Both the position numbers and the translations under genes were made by a program. From the NCBI RefSeq assembly GCF_902806265.1, contig NZ_CADCVZ010000028.1:1-38408 (forward strand): a stretch of 38,408 bases of DNA. The letters run 5' to 3'. Positions 15,331 through 24,412 of the stretch are shown here, one piece after another. Within the stretch, counting starts at the first letter, position 1; every line of letters begins with the position of its first letter. Source of the DNA: an uncultured Sphingomonas sp. (lineage in GTDB: Bacteria; Pseudomonadota; Alphaproteobacteria; Sphingomonadales; Sphingomonadaceae). Below the pieces are notes generated by a model. The model made no database searches, was not told where the DNA came from, and saw only the letters and a program-made list of their open reading frames with translations.

Positions 15331-16665
15331 ATGAGCGACCACCTGCTCCCGTTCCCTTGGACCGACCTGTTCATCATCCTCGCGCTGATCGCCGTGAACG
15401 GCGTTCTGTCGATGAGCGAGCTGGCGATCGTGTCCGCGCGTGAAGCGCGGCTGAAGGGCCTCGCCAAGGGCGGCAGGGGCGGAGCGCGGACGGCCCTTGC
15501 GCTTGCTGCCGATCCTGGGCGCTTTCTTTCCACCGTTCAGATCGGCATCACCCTGATCGGCATTCTAGCGGGCGCCTATTCGGGTGCGAGCTTGGGCGAA
15601 CCCGTCGCCCAGCGACTCGCGGCCACCGGCCTCGAACCGGACACGGCGCGCCGCGTCGGCTTTGGCTTGGTAATCGTGGTCACTACCTTCGCCTCGCTGG
15701 TGATCGGCGAGCTGGTGCCCAAGCAGTTCGCGCTACGCACGCCCGAACCGATCGCCGTGGCCATGGCCCGGCCGATGCTGTGGCTGGCCAAGGCCATGGC
15801 GCCGTTCGTGTGGCTGCTCGACCAAACCAGCGCACTGATCTTCCGTGTGCTGGGCCTGAACCGCGAGAATCAGGACCAGGTCACGGCCGAGGAGCTGCAC
15901 ATGGTGGTTGCCGAGGCCCAGACCGCCGGCGTGCTGGAGGAGAATGAGCGAGCGATCATCTCGGGGGTGGTGCGCCTTGCGGATCGGCCGGTACGCGAGG
16001 TCATGACCCCGCGGACGGACGTCGACTGGATCGACATCAACGCCTCGCCCGACGAATTGCGCGGCGCGCTGTCCGACACCCCGCACAGCCGCATCCCGGT
16101 GGCGGACGGAACGGTGGAGAACATCGTCGGGGTACTTCGGGCGCGCGATCTGCTCGACGCGATGCTGGACGGGCGCCCGCTAGATCTGCGGGCGCTAGCG
16201 CGCAAGGCGCCCGTGATCCCGGATGTGATGGACGCCATGGACGCCTTGTCCGTGCTCCGCTCCGCCGAGGTTCCGCTGGCGCTGGTCCATGACGAATATG
16301 GTCATTTCGACGGCATCGTCACGCCCGGATCGATCCTAGCGGCGCTGGCGGGCTCGTTCGCCAACGACATGGAAGACGAGGACCCGCCGCTGGTCGAACG
16401 CGAGGACGGCAGCTGGCTCGTGTCCGGCGCCGCCAACGCCGACCTGCTGGAGGACCGGCTCGGCATCAGCATGCCGACGGAGCGCGACTATTCCACCGTT
16501 GCCGGCTTCGCCCTCTCGGTCCTGAAGCACCTGCCCGAGACCGGCGAGCGGTTCGGGCACGACGGCTGGACGTTCGAAATCGTCGACCTCGACGGCCGCA
16601 AGATCGACAAGCTGCTCGTGACCCGCAGGGCGCCTCGCTTGCAGGAAGCCGAAGCGCTTCTTTAG
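15331..16665 (+). CDS. CNNM / CorC-type membrane protein (hemolysin family, CBS domains)
   Basis: The protein has 444 residues from the ATG at 15331, which has AAGG upstream; the open frame extends further but the family starts just before the first membrane helix. Residues 1-200 are the CNNM (DUF21) domain: LFIILALIAVNGVLSMSEL, VQIGITLIGILAGAYSG and VIGELVPKQ. Two CBS domains follow from about 225 (VMTPRTDVDWI, SRIPVADG, then LVHDEYGHFDGIVT), and a CorC_HlyC domain closes the protein. Members are implicated in magnesium and cobalt efflux or resistance; the CBS pair binds nucleotides. The label hemolysin is historical. It ends three bases before the convergent HhH gene. Confidence 0.92.
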   Translation: MSDHLLPFPWTDLFIILALIAVNGVLSMSELAIVSAREARLKGLAKGGRGGARTALALAADPGRFLSTVQIGITLIGILAGAYSGASLGEPVAQRLAATGLEPDTARRVGFGLVIVVTTFASLVIGELVPKQFALRTPEPIAVAMARPMLWLAKAMAPFVWLLDQTSALIFRVLGLNRENQDQVTAEELHMVVAEAQTAGVLEENERAIISGVVRLADRPVREVMTPRTDVDWIDINASPDELRGALSDTPHSRIPVADGTVENIVGVLRARDLLDAMLDGRPLDLRALARKAPVIPDVMDAMDALSVLRSAEVPLALVHDEYGHFDGIVTPGSILAALAGSFANDMEDEDPPLVEREDGSWLVSGAANADLLEDRLGISMPTERDYSTVAGFALSVLKHLPETGERFGHDGWTFEIVDLDGRKIDKLLVTRRAPRLQEAEALL

Positions 16666-16667
16666 CC

Positions 16668-17243
16668 TTATAGCTTTCCGAACTGCGCCTCGTACCCGGC
16701 ATGATCGCCGCGGGCGAGGTAGCCAGCCTGTTCCACCACCCGGTCGCGGGTCAACCTTCCCCGGAAGGCGCCGAGATCGGCATCAATCCGCTGCACGTCC
16801 TCGCTGCCGAGCGCGGCGATCTGCTCAAAGCGGACCAGTCCCTTGCTTTGCAGCAGTCCCGCCAGCTTGGGGCCGACGCCCTTGAGCTTCTGCAGGTCGT
16901 CGGGAACGCCCCTGGAGCCTGGCAGGTGGCTGTGCACGGGCGCACCGATGAACTCGCCGGTGACGTCGCTGATTGCCGCCGCGGCCTCGTCCGCCAAGTC
17001 CTCGCCTTCGCCGCCGCCGTCGCTGTCGTCCGGGCTCGGTGGGTCAACCGTAACGGGTGCTGGGGTTGGCATCGGCCGGGACACTTCGGCCGTTTGCGCC
17101 ACTGCCATGTGCGGTCGGACCGGCGCTTCGTCCTTGGTCAGGGTGACGCGCTGCTTGGGCCGGAAGATCAGAAAGCCGGTGATCAGCCCGATTGCGACCG
17201 CAATCAGGATCACCGGCCAGTAAGCGGCCCACAATTCACTCAT
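16668..17243 (-). CDS. Membrane-anchored helix-hairpin-helix protein
   Basis: The protein has 191 residues with the ATG at 17241-17243, which overlaps the stop of the 38-residue gene upstream (ATGA); a second ATG six bases earlier has a worse ribosome binding site. Residues 8-27 form a transmembrane helix (AYWPVILIAVAIGLITGFLI). A Pro/Asp-rich linker follows. The C-terminal 75 residues contain a helix-hairpin-helix fold, DDLQKLKGVGPKLAGLLQSK, FEQIAALGSEDVQRIDADL, then a segment with RDRVVEQAGYLARGD. Such HhH pairs bind DNA or RNA or mediate protein contacts; here the domain probably lies in the cytoplasm. Function unknown. It is the last gene of the purD group. Confidence 0.82.
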   Translation of the reverse strand: MSELWAAYWPVILIAVAIGLITGFLIFRPKQRVTLTKDEAPVRPHMAVAQTAEVSRPMPTPAPVTVDPPSPDDSDGGGEGEDLADEAAAAISDVTGEFIGAPVHSHLPGSRGVPDDLQKLKGVGPKLAGLLQSKGLVRFEQIAALGSEDVQRIDADLGAFRGRLTRDRVVEQAGYLARGDHAGYEAQFGKL

Positions 17244-17356
17244 TTCCATCCTCTCGCTTGATAACGCAGGTGCAGATAGGTCAGCCAGGCGGTGCCCAGC
17301 CCCAGCAAATAGCCGAGCAGCGCCAGCACCGCCGCTTCAATGAACAACGGGATCAT
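17240..17356 (-). CDS. 38-residue membrane microprotein
   Basis: On the minus strand the ATG at 17354-17356 reads MIPLFIEAAVLALLGYLLGL and continues through a second hydrophobic stretch to the basic tail HLRYQARGWK, 38 residues in total, then TGA at 17240-17242. The start overlaps the stop of the BON-like gene (ATGA) and its stop overlaps the start of the HhH gene in the same way. One transmembrane helix is evident. The coupling on both sides and high GC at third positions argue that it is a real gene although short. Function unknown; its host proteins on either side are also membrane-anchored, so a shared small complex is possible. Confidence 0.7.
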   Translation of the reverse strand: MIPLFIEAAVLALLGYLLGLGTAWLTYLHLRYQARGWK

Positions 17357-17670
17357 GACCGGGTTTCCCTTGGCTGCAGGGAGGCCGGGTCCCACTCGAC
17401 CGCGGCGACTCCGGGAAGCTCACCCATCACCCGGACCAGCTCGCCCCGCTGGAAGTCGTCGGCCGGGCCCGACAGGACCAGGGTGCGGCTGAGCGGTCGA
17501 TCCTGCAGCTGCGCCTGCACCTGGAACATCTCGTTCCGGTCGAGCTCGGCCCGGGCCTGCCGCTCGATCTTTTGCTCAAGCCTCTGCGCTGCACGGAGGG
17601 GGCCATGGTAGACCTCGGCCGCCGCCACCGCGGCCAAGGCTCCCACCAGCAGCATGGCTTTGCGTTTCAT
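17353..17670 (-). CDS. Small exported protein with BON-like C-terminal part
   Basis: A 105-residue protein. Residues 1-18 ([20 protein letters not shown]) are a signal peptide or anchor. A helical part rich in charged residues (RLEQKIERQARAELDRN) follows, then a stretch LSRTLVLSGPADDFQRGELV and MGELPGVAAVEWDP that looks like a BON domain, with its strand-Gly-helix-PGV layout. BON domains bind phospholipids. The match is weak and needs profile comparison. The ATG overlaps the purD stop (ATGA), and its own stop overlaps the microprotein start. No ortholog function is known to me. Confidence 0.7.
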   Translation of the reverse strand: MKRKAMLLVGALAAVAAAEVYHGPLRAAQRLEQKIERQARAELDRNEMFQVQAQLQDRPLSRTLVLSGPADDFQRGELVRVMGELPGVAAVEWDPASLQPRETRS

Positions 17671-18947
17671 GTTCCTTCCCGCTCCAGTTCGCGCCAGCCG
17701 ATGTCGCGGCGGCAGAAACCGTCGGCGAAGTCGATCGCGTCAGTCGCTCGGTAGGCGCGCGCCCGTGCCTCGGCCAGCGTTGGCCCACGCGCGGTGATCG
17801 CCAGAACCCGTCCGCCCGCTGCAAGCAACGCGCCGGAGCCATGCCGCGCCGTGCCGGCCTGGAACACCGTTACGCCCTCCACCTGCTCGGCCGCTTCGAT
17901 GCCATCGATGACACAGCCCTTGCGCGGAGTGCCAGGATAGCCCTCCGCAGCGACGACCACCGTGATCGCGGTCTCGTCCGAGAGCTCTGGCGGAGCGATC
18001 TCGGCCAGCCTGCCGGTGGCGACCGCCAGCAGCAACTCCGCGAGATCCCCCTCGATGCGCGGCATGATCGCTTCGCATTCCGGGTCGCCGAAGCGAACAT
18101 TATACTCGATTAGCTTGGGGCCCTCGTCCGTCAGCATCAGCCCGGCATAGAGCACGCCGCTGAACGGCCGGCCCATGGCCACCATCGCCCGGGCGGTCGG
18201 CAGGACGATCTCCGCCATGGCCCGCGCCTGCAGCTCCGGCGTCAGCACTCGCGCCGGGCTGTAGGCGCCCATGCCGCCGGTGTTCGGGCCGGTGTCGCCA
18301 TCACCGACGCGCTTGTGGTCCTGGGCCGAGGCGAGCGGCACCGCAACCTCGCCGTCCACCAGCGCGAACAGACTGGCTTCCTCGCCATGGAGGAACTCCT
18401 CGATGACCAGCGGAGCATTGCCGATGTCGGCGATCGCGGCTTCCGCTTCCGCCCGGGTTTCGGCGACCGTCACGCCCTTGCCCGCGGCCAGGCCGTCCGC
18501 CTTGACCACTAACGGCAGGGAGAAGCGGGACAGCTCGGCAAGGGCCTCCTGGTCGCCGTTCGCCCGCACATAGGAAGCGGTGGGGATTACTGCTGCGGCG
18601 CATAGGTCCTTGGTGAAGCCTTTGGACCCTTCGAGCTCGGCCGCGGCGGCATTGGGACCGAACACTGCGATGCCCGCGGCCCGGCAGGCATCGGCGACCC
18701 CGGCGACCAAGGGCCCCTCCGGACCCACAACGACCAGGTCGATGTTCGCACTTCGGGCGAGCGTCACTACATCGGCTGGCGAGCATGGATCGATTGCGAC
18801 ACACTGCGCCCAGCGAGCAATGCCCGGATTTCCCGGCGCCGCTAGCAGCCGGCCGCAGCTTGGCGATTGCCTCAGCCGCCAGGCCAGCGCATCCTCGCGC
18901 CCGCCCGACCCCAGCAGCAGAATATCAATGAGCTTCCCCGAAGACAC
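17667..18947 (-). CDS. purD: Phosphoribosylamine-glycine ligase
   Basis: The protein has 426 residues. The GTG at 18945-18947 is chosen because AGGAGG lies six bases ahead, and the protein then begins seven residues before the [16 protein letters not shown] motif of PurD. The central block [12 protein letters not shown] is seen here as [15 protein letters not shown], and [20 protein letters not shown] is the family signature in full. PurD is the second enzyme of purine synthesis and joins glycine to phosphoribosylamine using ATP (ATP-grasp fold). The usual His in GREHA is replaced by Asp here (GREDA). The 5' end overlaps xseA on the other strand by 20 bases; three small genes follow with ATGA overlaps. 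Confidence 0.95.
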   Translation of the reverse strand: MSSGKLIDILLLGSGGREDALAWRLRQSPSCGRLLAAPGNPGIARWAQCVAIDPCSPADVVTLARSANIDLVVVGPEGPLVAGVADACRAAGIAVFGPNAAAAELEGSKGFTKDLCAAAVIPTASYVRANGDQEALAELSRFSLPLVVKADGLAAGKGVTVAETRAEAEAAIADIGNAPLVIEEFLHGEEASLFALVDGEVAVPLASAQDHKRVGDGDTGPNTGGMGAYSPARVLTPELQARAMAEIVLPTARAMVAMGRPFSGVLYAGLMLTDEGPKLIEYNVRFGDPECEAIMPRIEGDLAELLLAVATGRLAEIAPPELSDETAITVVVAAEGYPGTPRKGCVIDGIEAAEQVEGVTVFQAGTARHGSGALLAAGGRVLAITARGPTLAEARARAYRATDAIDFADGFCRRDIGWRELEREGT

Positions 18948-20316
18948 GCCCGGCCTCCTAGCGCAGACCGCAGGAGGCGACAATTCGCCGCCGCTCACCG
19001 TTGCGGAGCTTGCCGGAGCCGTGAAGCGGGCGGTGGAAGCGGGCTTCGGCCGGGTTCGCGTCCGCGGCGAGATCAGCGGGTGGAAGCGCCACAGCTCGGG
19101 CCACTGCTATTTCACCCTCAAGGACGACGAGGCCTGCATCGACGCGGTGATCTGGCGTTCGGGTGCGACGACGCTGGCGTTCCGGCCCGAGGACGGCGCC
19201 GAGGTGATCGCGACCGGCCGCATGACCACTTACCCAGGCCGCTCCAAGTACCAGATCGTCGTCGAGCGCATGGAGCTGGCGGGCGAAGGCGCGCTGATGG
19301 CGCTGCTCGAGCGGAGGCGCCGCGCCCTCGCTGCCGAGGGCCTGTTCGCGGCGGAGCGCAAGCGGCGGCTGCCCTTCATGCCACGCGTAATCGGCGTGGT
19401 GACCTCGCCCACCGGCGCGGTGATCCGCGACATTCTCCACCGGCTGGAAGACCGCTGCCCGACGCACGTGGTCGTCTGGCCGGTGCCGGTGCAGGGAGAG
19501 GGCGCTGCGGCCCGCATCGCCGCCGCCATTCGCGGCTTCCCGGCGATGAGCCCGCGCCCCGATCTGCTGATCGTTGCGCGGGGCGGCGGCTCAATTGAGG
19601 ATCTATGGGCCTTTAACGAGGAAGAGGTGGTGCGCGCCGCCGCCGAGTGCCCGATCCCCCTCATCAGCGCGGTCGGGCATGAAACCGACACGACCCTGAT
19701 CGACCATGCGGCCGACCTGCGCGCGCCGACCCCTACTGCCGCCGCAGAGCTGGCGGTACCGGTCCGTGCTGAGCTGCGCGCGCAGTTGGACGACCTGCTT
19801 GCCCGCAAGCGGCGCTGCCTGCAGCGCCGGGCCGACCTCGCCCGCGAACGCCTAGCGCTGACCGCCTGCCGGTGGCCGCAAGCTGACGGTTTGCTGGACG
19901 TCAGGCAGCAGCGGCTGGACGAGGTGGCCGCGCGGCTGCCGCGGGCGCTGACGGCGCGCACGCACAAAGGCGAGGCGGCGATGAACCTGGTGGCGCCGCG
20001 GCTGCAGCCGAGCCTAATCGCTCAGCGGATCGCCCGCTCCGCCGAGCGGCTGCAGGCAGCCTGGAAGATGGCCGAGCTCGTTCACCCCGAACGGCCGCTG
20101 AGCCGCGGCTTCGTGCGGGTCACCGATCGCGCCGGACGAACCCTGACTCGCGCCGCGGATGCCCGTTCGGCGCGCGACCTTTCTCTGCACTTCGGCGACG
20201 GCCGGGTGGAGGCAAGCACGGGCGACATCGCCGCTCCGCAACGCCGGGTTGAGCGCCGGCCGCGCCCCTCCTATCTTAACCCGCAGCCGTCCTTGTTCGA
20301 CGGCGAGGAAGCTTGA
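18928..20316 (+). CDS. xseA: Exodeoxyribonuclease VII large subunit
   Basis: The protein has 462 residues from the ATG at 18928. No other in-frame start exists before the OB-fold core begins at [20 protein letters not shown]. The N-terminal OB-fold carries [20 protein letters not shown], and the catalytic part contains [51 protein letters not shown] and [10 protein letters not shown], the XseA hallmarks. ExoVII degrades single-stranded DNA from both ends; the small subunit XseB is not in the window. The helical C-terminal domain and [11 protein letters not shown] close the protein. It starts inside purD and is followed by a DUF2093 gene three bases later. Confidence 0.95.
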   Translation: MSFPEDTPGLLAQTAGGDNSPPLTVAELAGAVKRAVEAGFGRVRVRGEISGWKRHSSGHCYFTLKDDEACIDAVIWRSGATTLAFRPEDGAEVIATGRMTTYPGRSKYQIVVERMELAGEGALMALLERRRRALAAEGLFAAERKRRLPFMPRVIGVVTSPTGAVIRDILHRLEDRCPTHVVVWPVPVQGEGAAARIAAAIRGFPAMSPRPDLLIVARGGGSIEDLWAFNEEEVVRAAAECPIPLISAVGHETDTTLIDHAADLRAPTPTAAAELAVPVRAELRAQLDDLLARKRRCLQRRADLARERLALTACRWPQADGLLDVRQQRLDEVAARLPRALTARTHKGEAAMNLVAPRLQPSLIAQRIARSAERLQAAWKMAELVHPERPLSRGFVRVTDRAGRTLTRAADARSARDLSLHFGDGRVEASTGDIAAPQRRVERRPRPSYLNPQPSLFDGEEA

Positions 20317-20318
20317 AC

Positions 20319-20519
20319 ATGCTGATGCAAGGCGGTCGCCGGGAGGCGCGCGTACATTATATGGCCGGCACCTTTCGCTTGCTCTCGGACGGAGACCACG
20401 TTCGCTGCGCGGTTACCGGCGAGCGCATCCCGCTGGAGAAGCTCCGCTATTGGAACGTCGCCCGGCAGGAAGCCTACCGCGATGCCCACGCCAGTCTGGC
20501 GGCGGAGGGAACGACCTAG
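20319..20519 (+). CDS. DUF2093 domain small protein
   Basis: A 66-residue protein. The ATG at 20319 has GAGGAA nine bases ahead; an upstream TTG would overlap the xseA stop but has no suitable binding site. The sequence ARVHYMAGTFRLLSDGDHV, RCAVTGERIPLEKLRYW and NVARQEAY is the DUF2093 family core. The family is small, cytoplasmic and of unknown function; CAVTG..IP suggests a compact fold with one conserved cysteine. It follows xseA directly on one strand, a placement I recall from other sphingomonads. Its 3' end overlaps that of the convergent secreted-protein gene by four bases. Confidence 0.9.
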   Translation: MLMQGGRREARVHYMAGTFRLLSDGDHVRCAVTGERIPLEKLRYWNVARQEAYRDAHASLAAEGTT

Positions 20520-20956
20520 CGGACCTGTCGGACCCTGATTGCCGGCTGCCGATCGATGTTGGCAAGGAAGCTTCCCAGAACGCCCTTGCGGATGCGAATG
20601 GAGCTTCCAGGCCGGGGCGCACGGGCAAGCTCTTCGCTGTCTGCCTGAATCCACGTCGCCTCATCCTCAAGCGTGAGGCGCCAGCGCCCACCGGCGTTGT
20701 TGACCGATTTCAAGCGTGAGTTGATCTCGGTAAACTCGGGCCGTTTCGCATCCCCGCGGTCGATGATTACTACTTCCCGCGTGCGTTCAGCCTCCACTAG
20801 CTGACCCACTTGCGTGTCCAAGCAACGTAGCCGTGCCCCCGCGTCATCGATACGACGGCATTCGATGAGTTTGGTCAGGATTTCCGGCCGTTCGCTGCCT
20901 TGTGCCGCCGCTGCTGCCGGAACCGCCGCTGCGATAACAGCCACTCCCCACTTCAT
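20516..20956 (-). CDS. Secreted hypothetical protein with paired cysteines
   Basis: A 146-residue protein with the ATG at 20956, preceded by AGGAG at a spacing of about ten bases. Residues 1-19 form a signal peptide (MKWGVAVIAAAVPAAAAAQ). The mature part begins with a helix holding KLIECRRIDDAGARLRCLD, a pattern with Cys-x12-Cys found in several alphaproteobacterial exported proteins, then a basic region and a beta-rich end: GGRWRLTLEDEATWIQADSE, GSSIRIRKGVLGSFLAN, QPAIRVRQ. The two cysteines probably form a disulfide in the periplasm. The family has no known function that I can name. It diverges from the TonB-dependent receptor gene, with 244 bases between the starts. Confidence 0.8.
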   Translation of the reverse strand: MKWGVAVIAAAVPAAAAAQGSERPEILTKLIECRRIDDAGARLRCLDTQVGQLVEAERTREVVIIDRGDAKRPEFTEINSRLKSVNNAGGRWRLTLEDEATWIQADSEELARAPRPGSSIRIRKGVLGSFLANIDRQPAIRVRQVR

Positions 20957-21144
20957 AGCCAAGTCTCCTGTGCCCACTCCAGCCCGTGTTACCGCAGCCC
21001 ACCGGCGATGCCAGTGTTGCATCTTGGAGACATGTCGAAGCAAAGCTCTTGAGCAAGGTGCCCGCGGGTTTACACCTCGGCCAGCTGTATTGCATCAGCG
21101 CGCCGACGGGTGGGAGGAGCTAGCCTCATGGCGGGTGTCTTTTC

Positions 21145-21158
21145 CATTCAGCTGAATG
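21145..21158. promoter_or_regulatory. Perfect 14-bp palindrome upstream of the TonB-dependent receptor gene
   Basis: CATTCAGCTGAATG is a perfect palindrome that ends 42 bases before the receptor start, in the divergent region with the secreted-protein gene. Its position is right for an operator or activator site near the receptor promoter. No clear -35/-10 pair was seen. The rest of 20957-21200 shows no gene. Confidence 0.4.
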
Positions 21159-21200
21159 TTCGGCTGACCCAACGTCTTTCGAGTCCAAAAGGGAAACTCA

Positions 21201-24200
21201 GTGGAAACTTCGTTCAAGTTCATGAGCCTTGCTAGCGTGGCTCCGCTCGCGCTCGGTGTTGCATCCTTGTCCACGCCGGCTGCGGCCCAGACGCTGGGAA
21301 CCCAGTCGGACCAGGCCCAGACTCAGGATTGCCCGCAGCGCGATGCCAACGGCCAGTGCGTAGGCGCAACGGCCGATGTCCCAGCTCCGGCAGAGGCTGG
21401 TCAGACCGAGGAAACGCGGGCGGCCGCCGGTCAGGCGACCAGCACTGAGCAGGGTGACGAGATCATCGTCACGGGTTCGCGCATTGCCTCGCCGACCATC
21501 ACGTCGGTCCAGCCCGTTCAGGTCGTCAGCGACGTCCAGATCGATCAGGCTGGCGTATCCAACGTCCAGGACATCCTGCTCGAAAACCCGGTGTTCGGCA
21601 CGCCGACCCTGGCCCGTACCAACACCGCGTTCCTCACCTCGGGTACGGGCGTCGCGACCGTTGACCTGCGCAACCTGGGTTCCGACCGCACGCTGGTACT
21701 GGTCAACAGCCGCCGCGTCGTCGCCGGTCTGCCCGGTTCGGCAACCGTCGACCTCAACGTCATCCCGCAGCAGTTCATCCAGCGCATCGACATTCTGACC
21801 GGCGGCGCGTCGTCGCTCTACGGTTCAGACGCGGTCGCGGGCGTGGTCAACTTCATCTACAAGGATGACTTCCAAGGCGTGGAGGCGAACGCTCAGTTCG
21901 ACATCACCGAGCGCGGCGACACGCCTGGTCGCCAAGCGAATGTCACGGTCGGCGGCAACTTCGCCGACGACCGCGGAAATGTGATGGCCCACATCGGCTA
22001 CACCAAGCAGGGTCAGCTTTTGTCGCGGCAGCGTCGCAACACTCGAATCGATGATCTTGACACCTTCTTCAACATAACGGGTGACCCGGACGACTACGGA
22101 GTTCCGGCGGAAGGACGCTTCTCCGGCTTGCCGCCCCAAGGCGTCTTCACGGCAGGGGGCTGCCAATTCACCTTTGGCCCCGGAAACGTTTTGGAGCGGG
22201 GCTTCAGCCAGAACGGTGGGACGATCACCCCCGGTCAGGCAGCGGCTTGCGGAGTGGCGCCGGGTACGGCACTGGACGCACGAGGCTTCAACCGTCAGAA
22301 TTTCCGCACCATTGCGGTGCCGGTCGAGCGTTACCTGTTCGCTGCTCGGATGCACTATGACCTGGCCGACGACGGCGTCCGGTTCATCGGTGAGGCGACC
22401 TACTCCAATACCAGTGCGCGCCGTAACATCGAGCCATTCGGCTTCACCTCGGCCGGCAGCACCGGTGCTTTCCCGGGCACCGGCGGCCAGGCTCCAATCG
22501 AGACCCGCGTCCCGGTGGCGGGTGCGCCCGGCACTTTCGAGATCGTCCGCAATCCGTTCGTTCCCGACGAAATCTTCAATGCCGCGACCGATACCAACGG
22601 TGACGGCCTGCGCGACATCGGCTTCTCACGCCGTTTGCTCGAATTCGGCAATCGCCGCAGCGAGACCACTCGTGACTTCTACCGCTTTGTCACTGGCTTC
22701 GAGGGCGACCTGTTCAGCGACCGGTTCCGCTGGGACGCGACCTACAACTTTGGGCGCACCATCGAGAACCAGAGCGGCAACGGTCAGATCAACACCGTCA
22801 ATTTCCGGAATGCCTTTTCGGCTATCCCCGGCACGGATGGTCCGGTCTGCGCCGACCCGCAGGCCCGAGCCCAAGGCTGCGTCCCAGTCAACATCTTCGG
22901 CCAGGGCACCATTTCGCAGGCTGCTCTCGACTATCTGGAGGCCGAGCAGACCTTCCAGACCCGCATCACGCAGCAGGTTCTCCAGGCCAACCTGTCGGGT
23001 TCGCTGTTCGAACTGCCTGCGGGTCCGCTGGGCATCGCAGTCGGCGGCGAGTACCGCAAGGAGTCGAGCTCCGAGAACAACGATGCGTTGACCAACCAGG
23101 GGCTGAACGCCGGCAACGCGCTTCCCGACACCTCGGGCTCGTTCAACGTCAAGGAGGCTTACGGCGAGGTCAACGTGCCGATCCTTGCTGACCGGACCTT
23201 CTTCAACCAGCTCAATCTGCGCCTCTCAGGTCGTGTCTCCGACTATTCAACGGTGGGCACCGTCTACAGCTACAGCGGCGGCGTCGAATGGTCGCCGGTT
23301 CGGGACATTCGCTTGTCGGGTACCTACGCCCGCGCGGTGCGTGCTCCGAATGTCGGCGAGCTGTTCACCGGGCCGTCGCAGACCTTCCCGTCGGTGATCG
23401 ATCCATGCATCGGCGTGACGCTGACCACTGGCGGAACCTTGGGCACCCAGTGCCGCGCGGCACCGGGCGTGCTGGCGAACATCGCTGCAAACAATGGTGT
23501 GTTCACCGTTAGCCAGTCCGATCGTCAGGGCGTTAGCGGCTTCAACAGCGGCAACCCCAACCTGAACGAGGAAAAGTCCGACTCGTACACGGCAAGCGTC
23601 ACGATCAATCCTCGTTCGATCGATGTCCTTCGCAACACCGTGCTTCGTGTCGACTACTTCAACATCAAGATCGAAGACGTGATCTCGGCGCCGCCGCGCG
23701 CGTTCATCTTGACCCAGTGCTACGTGCAGGGCGATCCCCTCTATTGCTCCTTCATTCAGCGCCGGGCGACCGCCACCGCAGTCAACAACGCCGGTACGCT
23801 GGAGTTTGTGAACGCGGCTTCGGTCAACGCGGGTGAGTTCGCAACAAAGGGTTTGGACTTCACCCTTACTCAACGGCTGCCACTTGGCGGTCTCGGGGTA
23901 CCGGGGGTTGTCAACGCCCGTCTAGCCTACACTCACGTTCTGGATGGCTACCTCATCCCCCTGCCCGGTGCAGAGAAGGACGTGTTTGCGGGCGAGATCG
24001 GGGCCGCCAAGAACCGCTTCACAGCCAACGTCGGTTACTCGGTGGATCGCTTCAACCTTAATCTCACCGGCACTTACATCGGTAAGTCGAGGGAAGACGA
24101 TCAGACGCTGGCAGCATTCGACCTTGAGCCGGACGCAATCAAGATCCCGGCCCAGTTCTATCTGGATGCACAAGCCTCGTTCAAAGCAGCGGACCAGTAC

Positions 24201-24353
24201 GAGTTCTACGTGGGTGCCGACAATTTGCTCGACAACAACCCACCGAACATCTTGACGGGTTCGCCCTTCAACACGACGGGCACGGACACGAATGCGGGTA
24301 CGTACGACGTGTTCGGACGGCGTTACTATGCGGGTGTGCGCTTCCGCTTCTAA
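21201..24353 (+). CDS. TonB-dependent outer-membrane receptor
   Basis: A 1050-residue protein. GTG start with AAGGGAAA ahead; the signal peptide ends near residue 29 (STPAAAQ). A spacer of about 55 residues rich in Gln, Thr and Ala leads to the TonB-box-like DEIIVTGSRI (86-95). The plug follows: VQPVQVVSDVQIDQAG, VDLRNLGSDRTLVLVNSRRV, LNVIPQQFIQRIDILTGGAS and SLYGSDAVAGVVNF. The long barrel carries insertions with several cysteines, and ends in GRRYYAGVRFRF, the aromatic C-terminal signal for outer-membrane insertion. Such receptors import siderophores, cobalamin, carbohydrates or aromatic compounds. Nothing nearby identifies the substrate: no regulator, periplasmic binding protein or enzyme is adjacent. 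A strong terminator follows. Confidence 0.95.
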   Translation: METSFKFMSLASVAPLALGVASLSTPAAAQTLGTQSDQAQTQDCPQRDANGQCVGATADVPAPAEAGQTEETRAAAGQATSTEQGDEIIVTGSRIASPTITSVQPVQVVSDVQIDQAGVSNVQDILLENPVFGTPTLARTNTAFLTSGTGVATVDLRNLGSDRTLVLVNSRRVVAGLPGSATVDLNVIPQQFIQRIDILTGGASSLYGSDAVAGVVNFIYKDDFQGVEANAQFDITERGDTPGRQANVTVGGNFADDRGNVMAHIGYTKQGQLLSRQRRNTRIDDLDTFFNITGDPDDYGVPAEGRFSGLPPQGVFTAGGCQFTFGPGNVLERGFSQNGGTITPGQAAACGVAPGTALDARGFNRQNFRTIAVPVERYLFAARMHYDLADDGVRFIGEATYSNTSARRNIEPFGFTSAGSTGAFPGTGGQAPIETRVPVAGAPGTFEIVRNPFVPDEIFNAATDTNGDGLRDIGFSRRLLEFGNRRSETTRDFYRFVTGFEGDLFSDRFRWDATYNFGRTIENQSGNGQINTVNFRNAFSAIPGTDGPVCADPQARAQGCVPVNIFGQGTISQAALDYLEAEQTFQTRITQQVLQANLSGSLFELPAGPLGIAVGGEYRKESSSENNDALTNQGLNAGNALPDTSGSFNVKEAYGEVNVPILADRTFFNQLNLRLSGRVSDYSTVGTVYSYSGGVEWSPVRDIRLSGTYARAVRAPNVGELFTGPSQTFPSVIDPCIGVTLTTGGTLGTQCRAAPGVLANIAANNGVFTVSQSDRQGVSGFNSGNPNLNEEKSDSYTASVTINPRSIDVLRNTVLRVDYFNIKIEDVISAPPRAFILTQCYVQGDPLYCSFIQRRATATAVNNAGTLEFVNAASVNAGEFATKGLDFTLTQRLPLGGLGVPGVVNARLAYTHVLDGYLIPLPGAEKDVFAGEIGAAKNRFTANVGYSVDRFNLNLTGTYIGKSREDDQTLAAFDLEPDAIKIPAQFYLDAQASFKAADQYEFYVGADNLLDNNPPNILTGSPFNTTGTDTNAGTYDVFGRRYYAGVRFRF

Positions 24354-24381
24354 GCCACGCTGCGCGGCAGGAAAAAGTAAG

Positions 24382-24412
24382 CGGCGGAGGGGCGACCCTC
24401 CGCCGTTTTCTT
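24382..24412 (+). terminator. Intrinsic terminator after the TonB-dependent receptor gene
   Basis: CGGCGGAGGG (24382-24391) and CCCTCCGCCG (24396-24405) form a perfect ten-pair stem closed by the tetraloop GCGA, followed by TTTTCTT. It is preceded by an A-rich run (GAAAAAGTAA) that could extend the T tract on the other strand. It begins 29 bases after the receptor stop. Confidence 0.93.
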
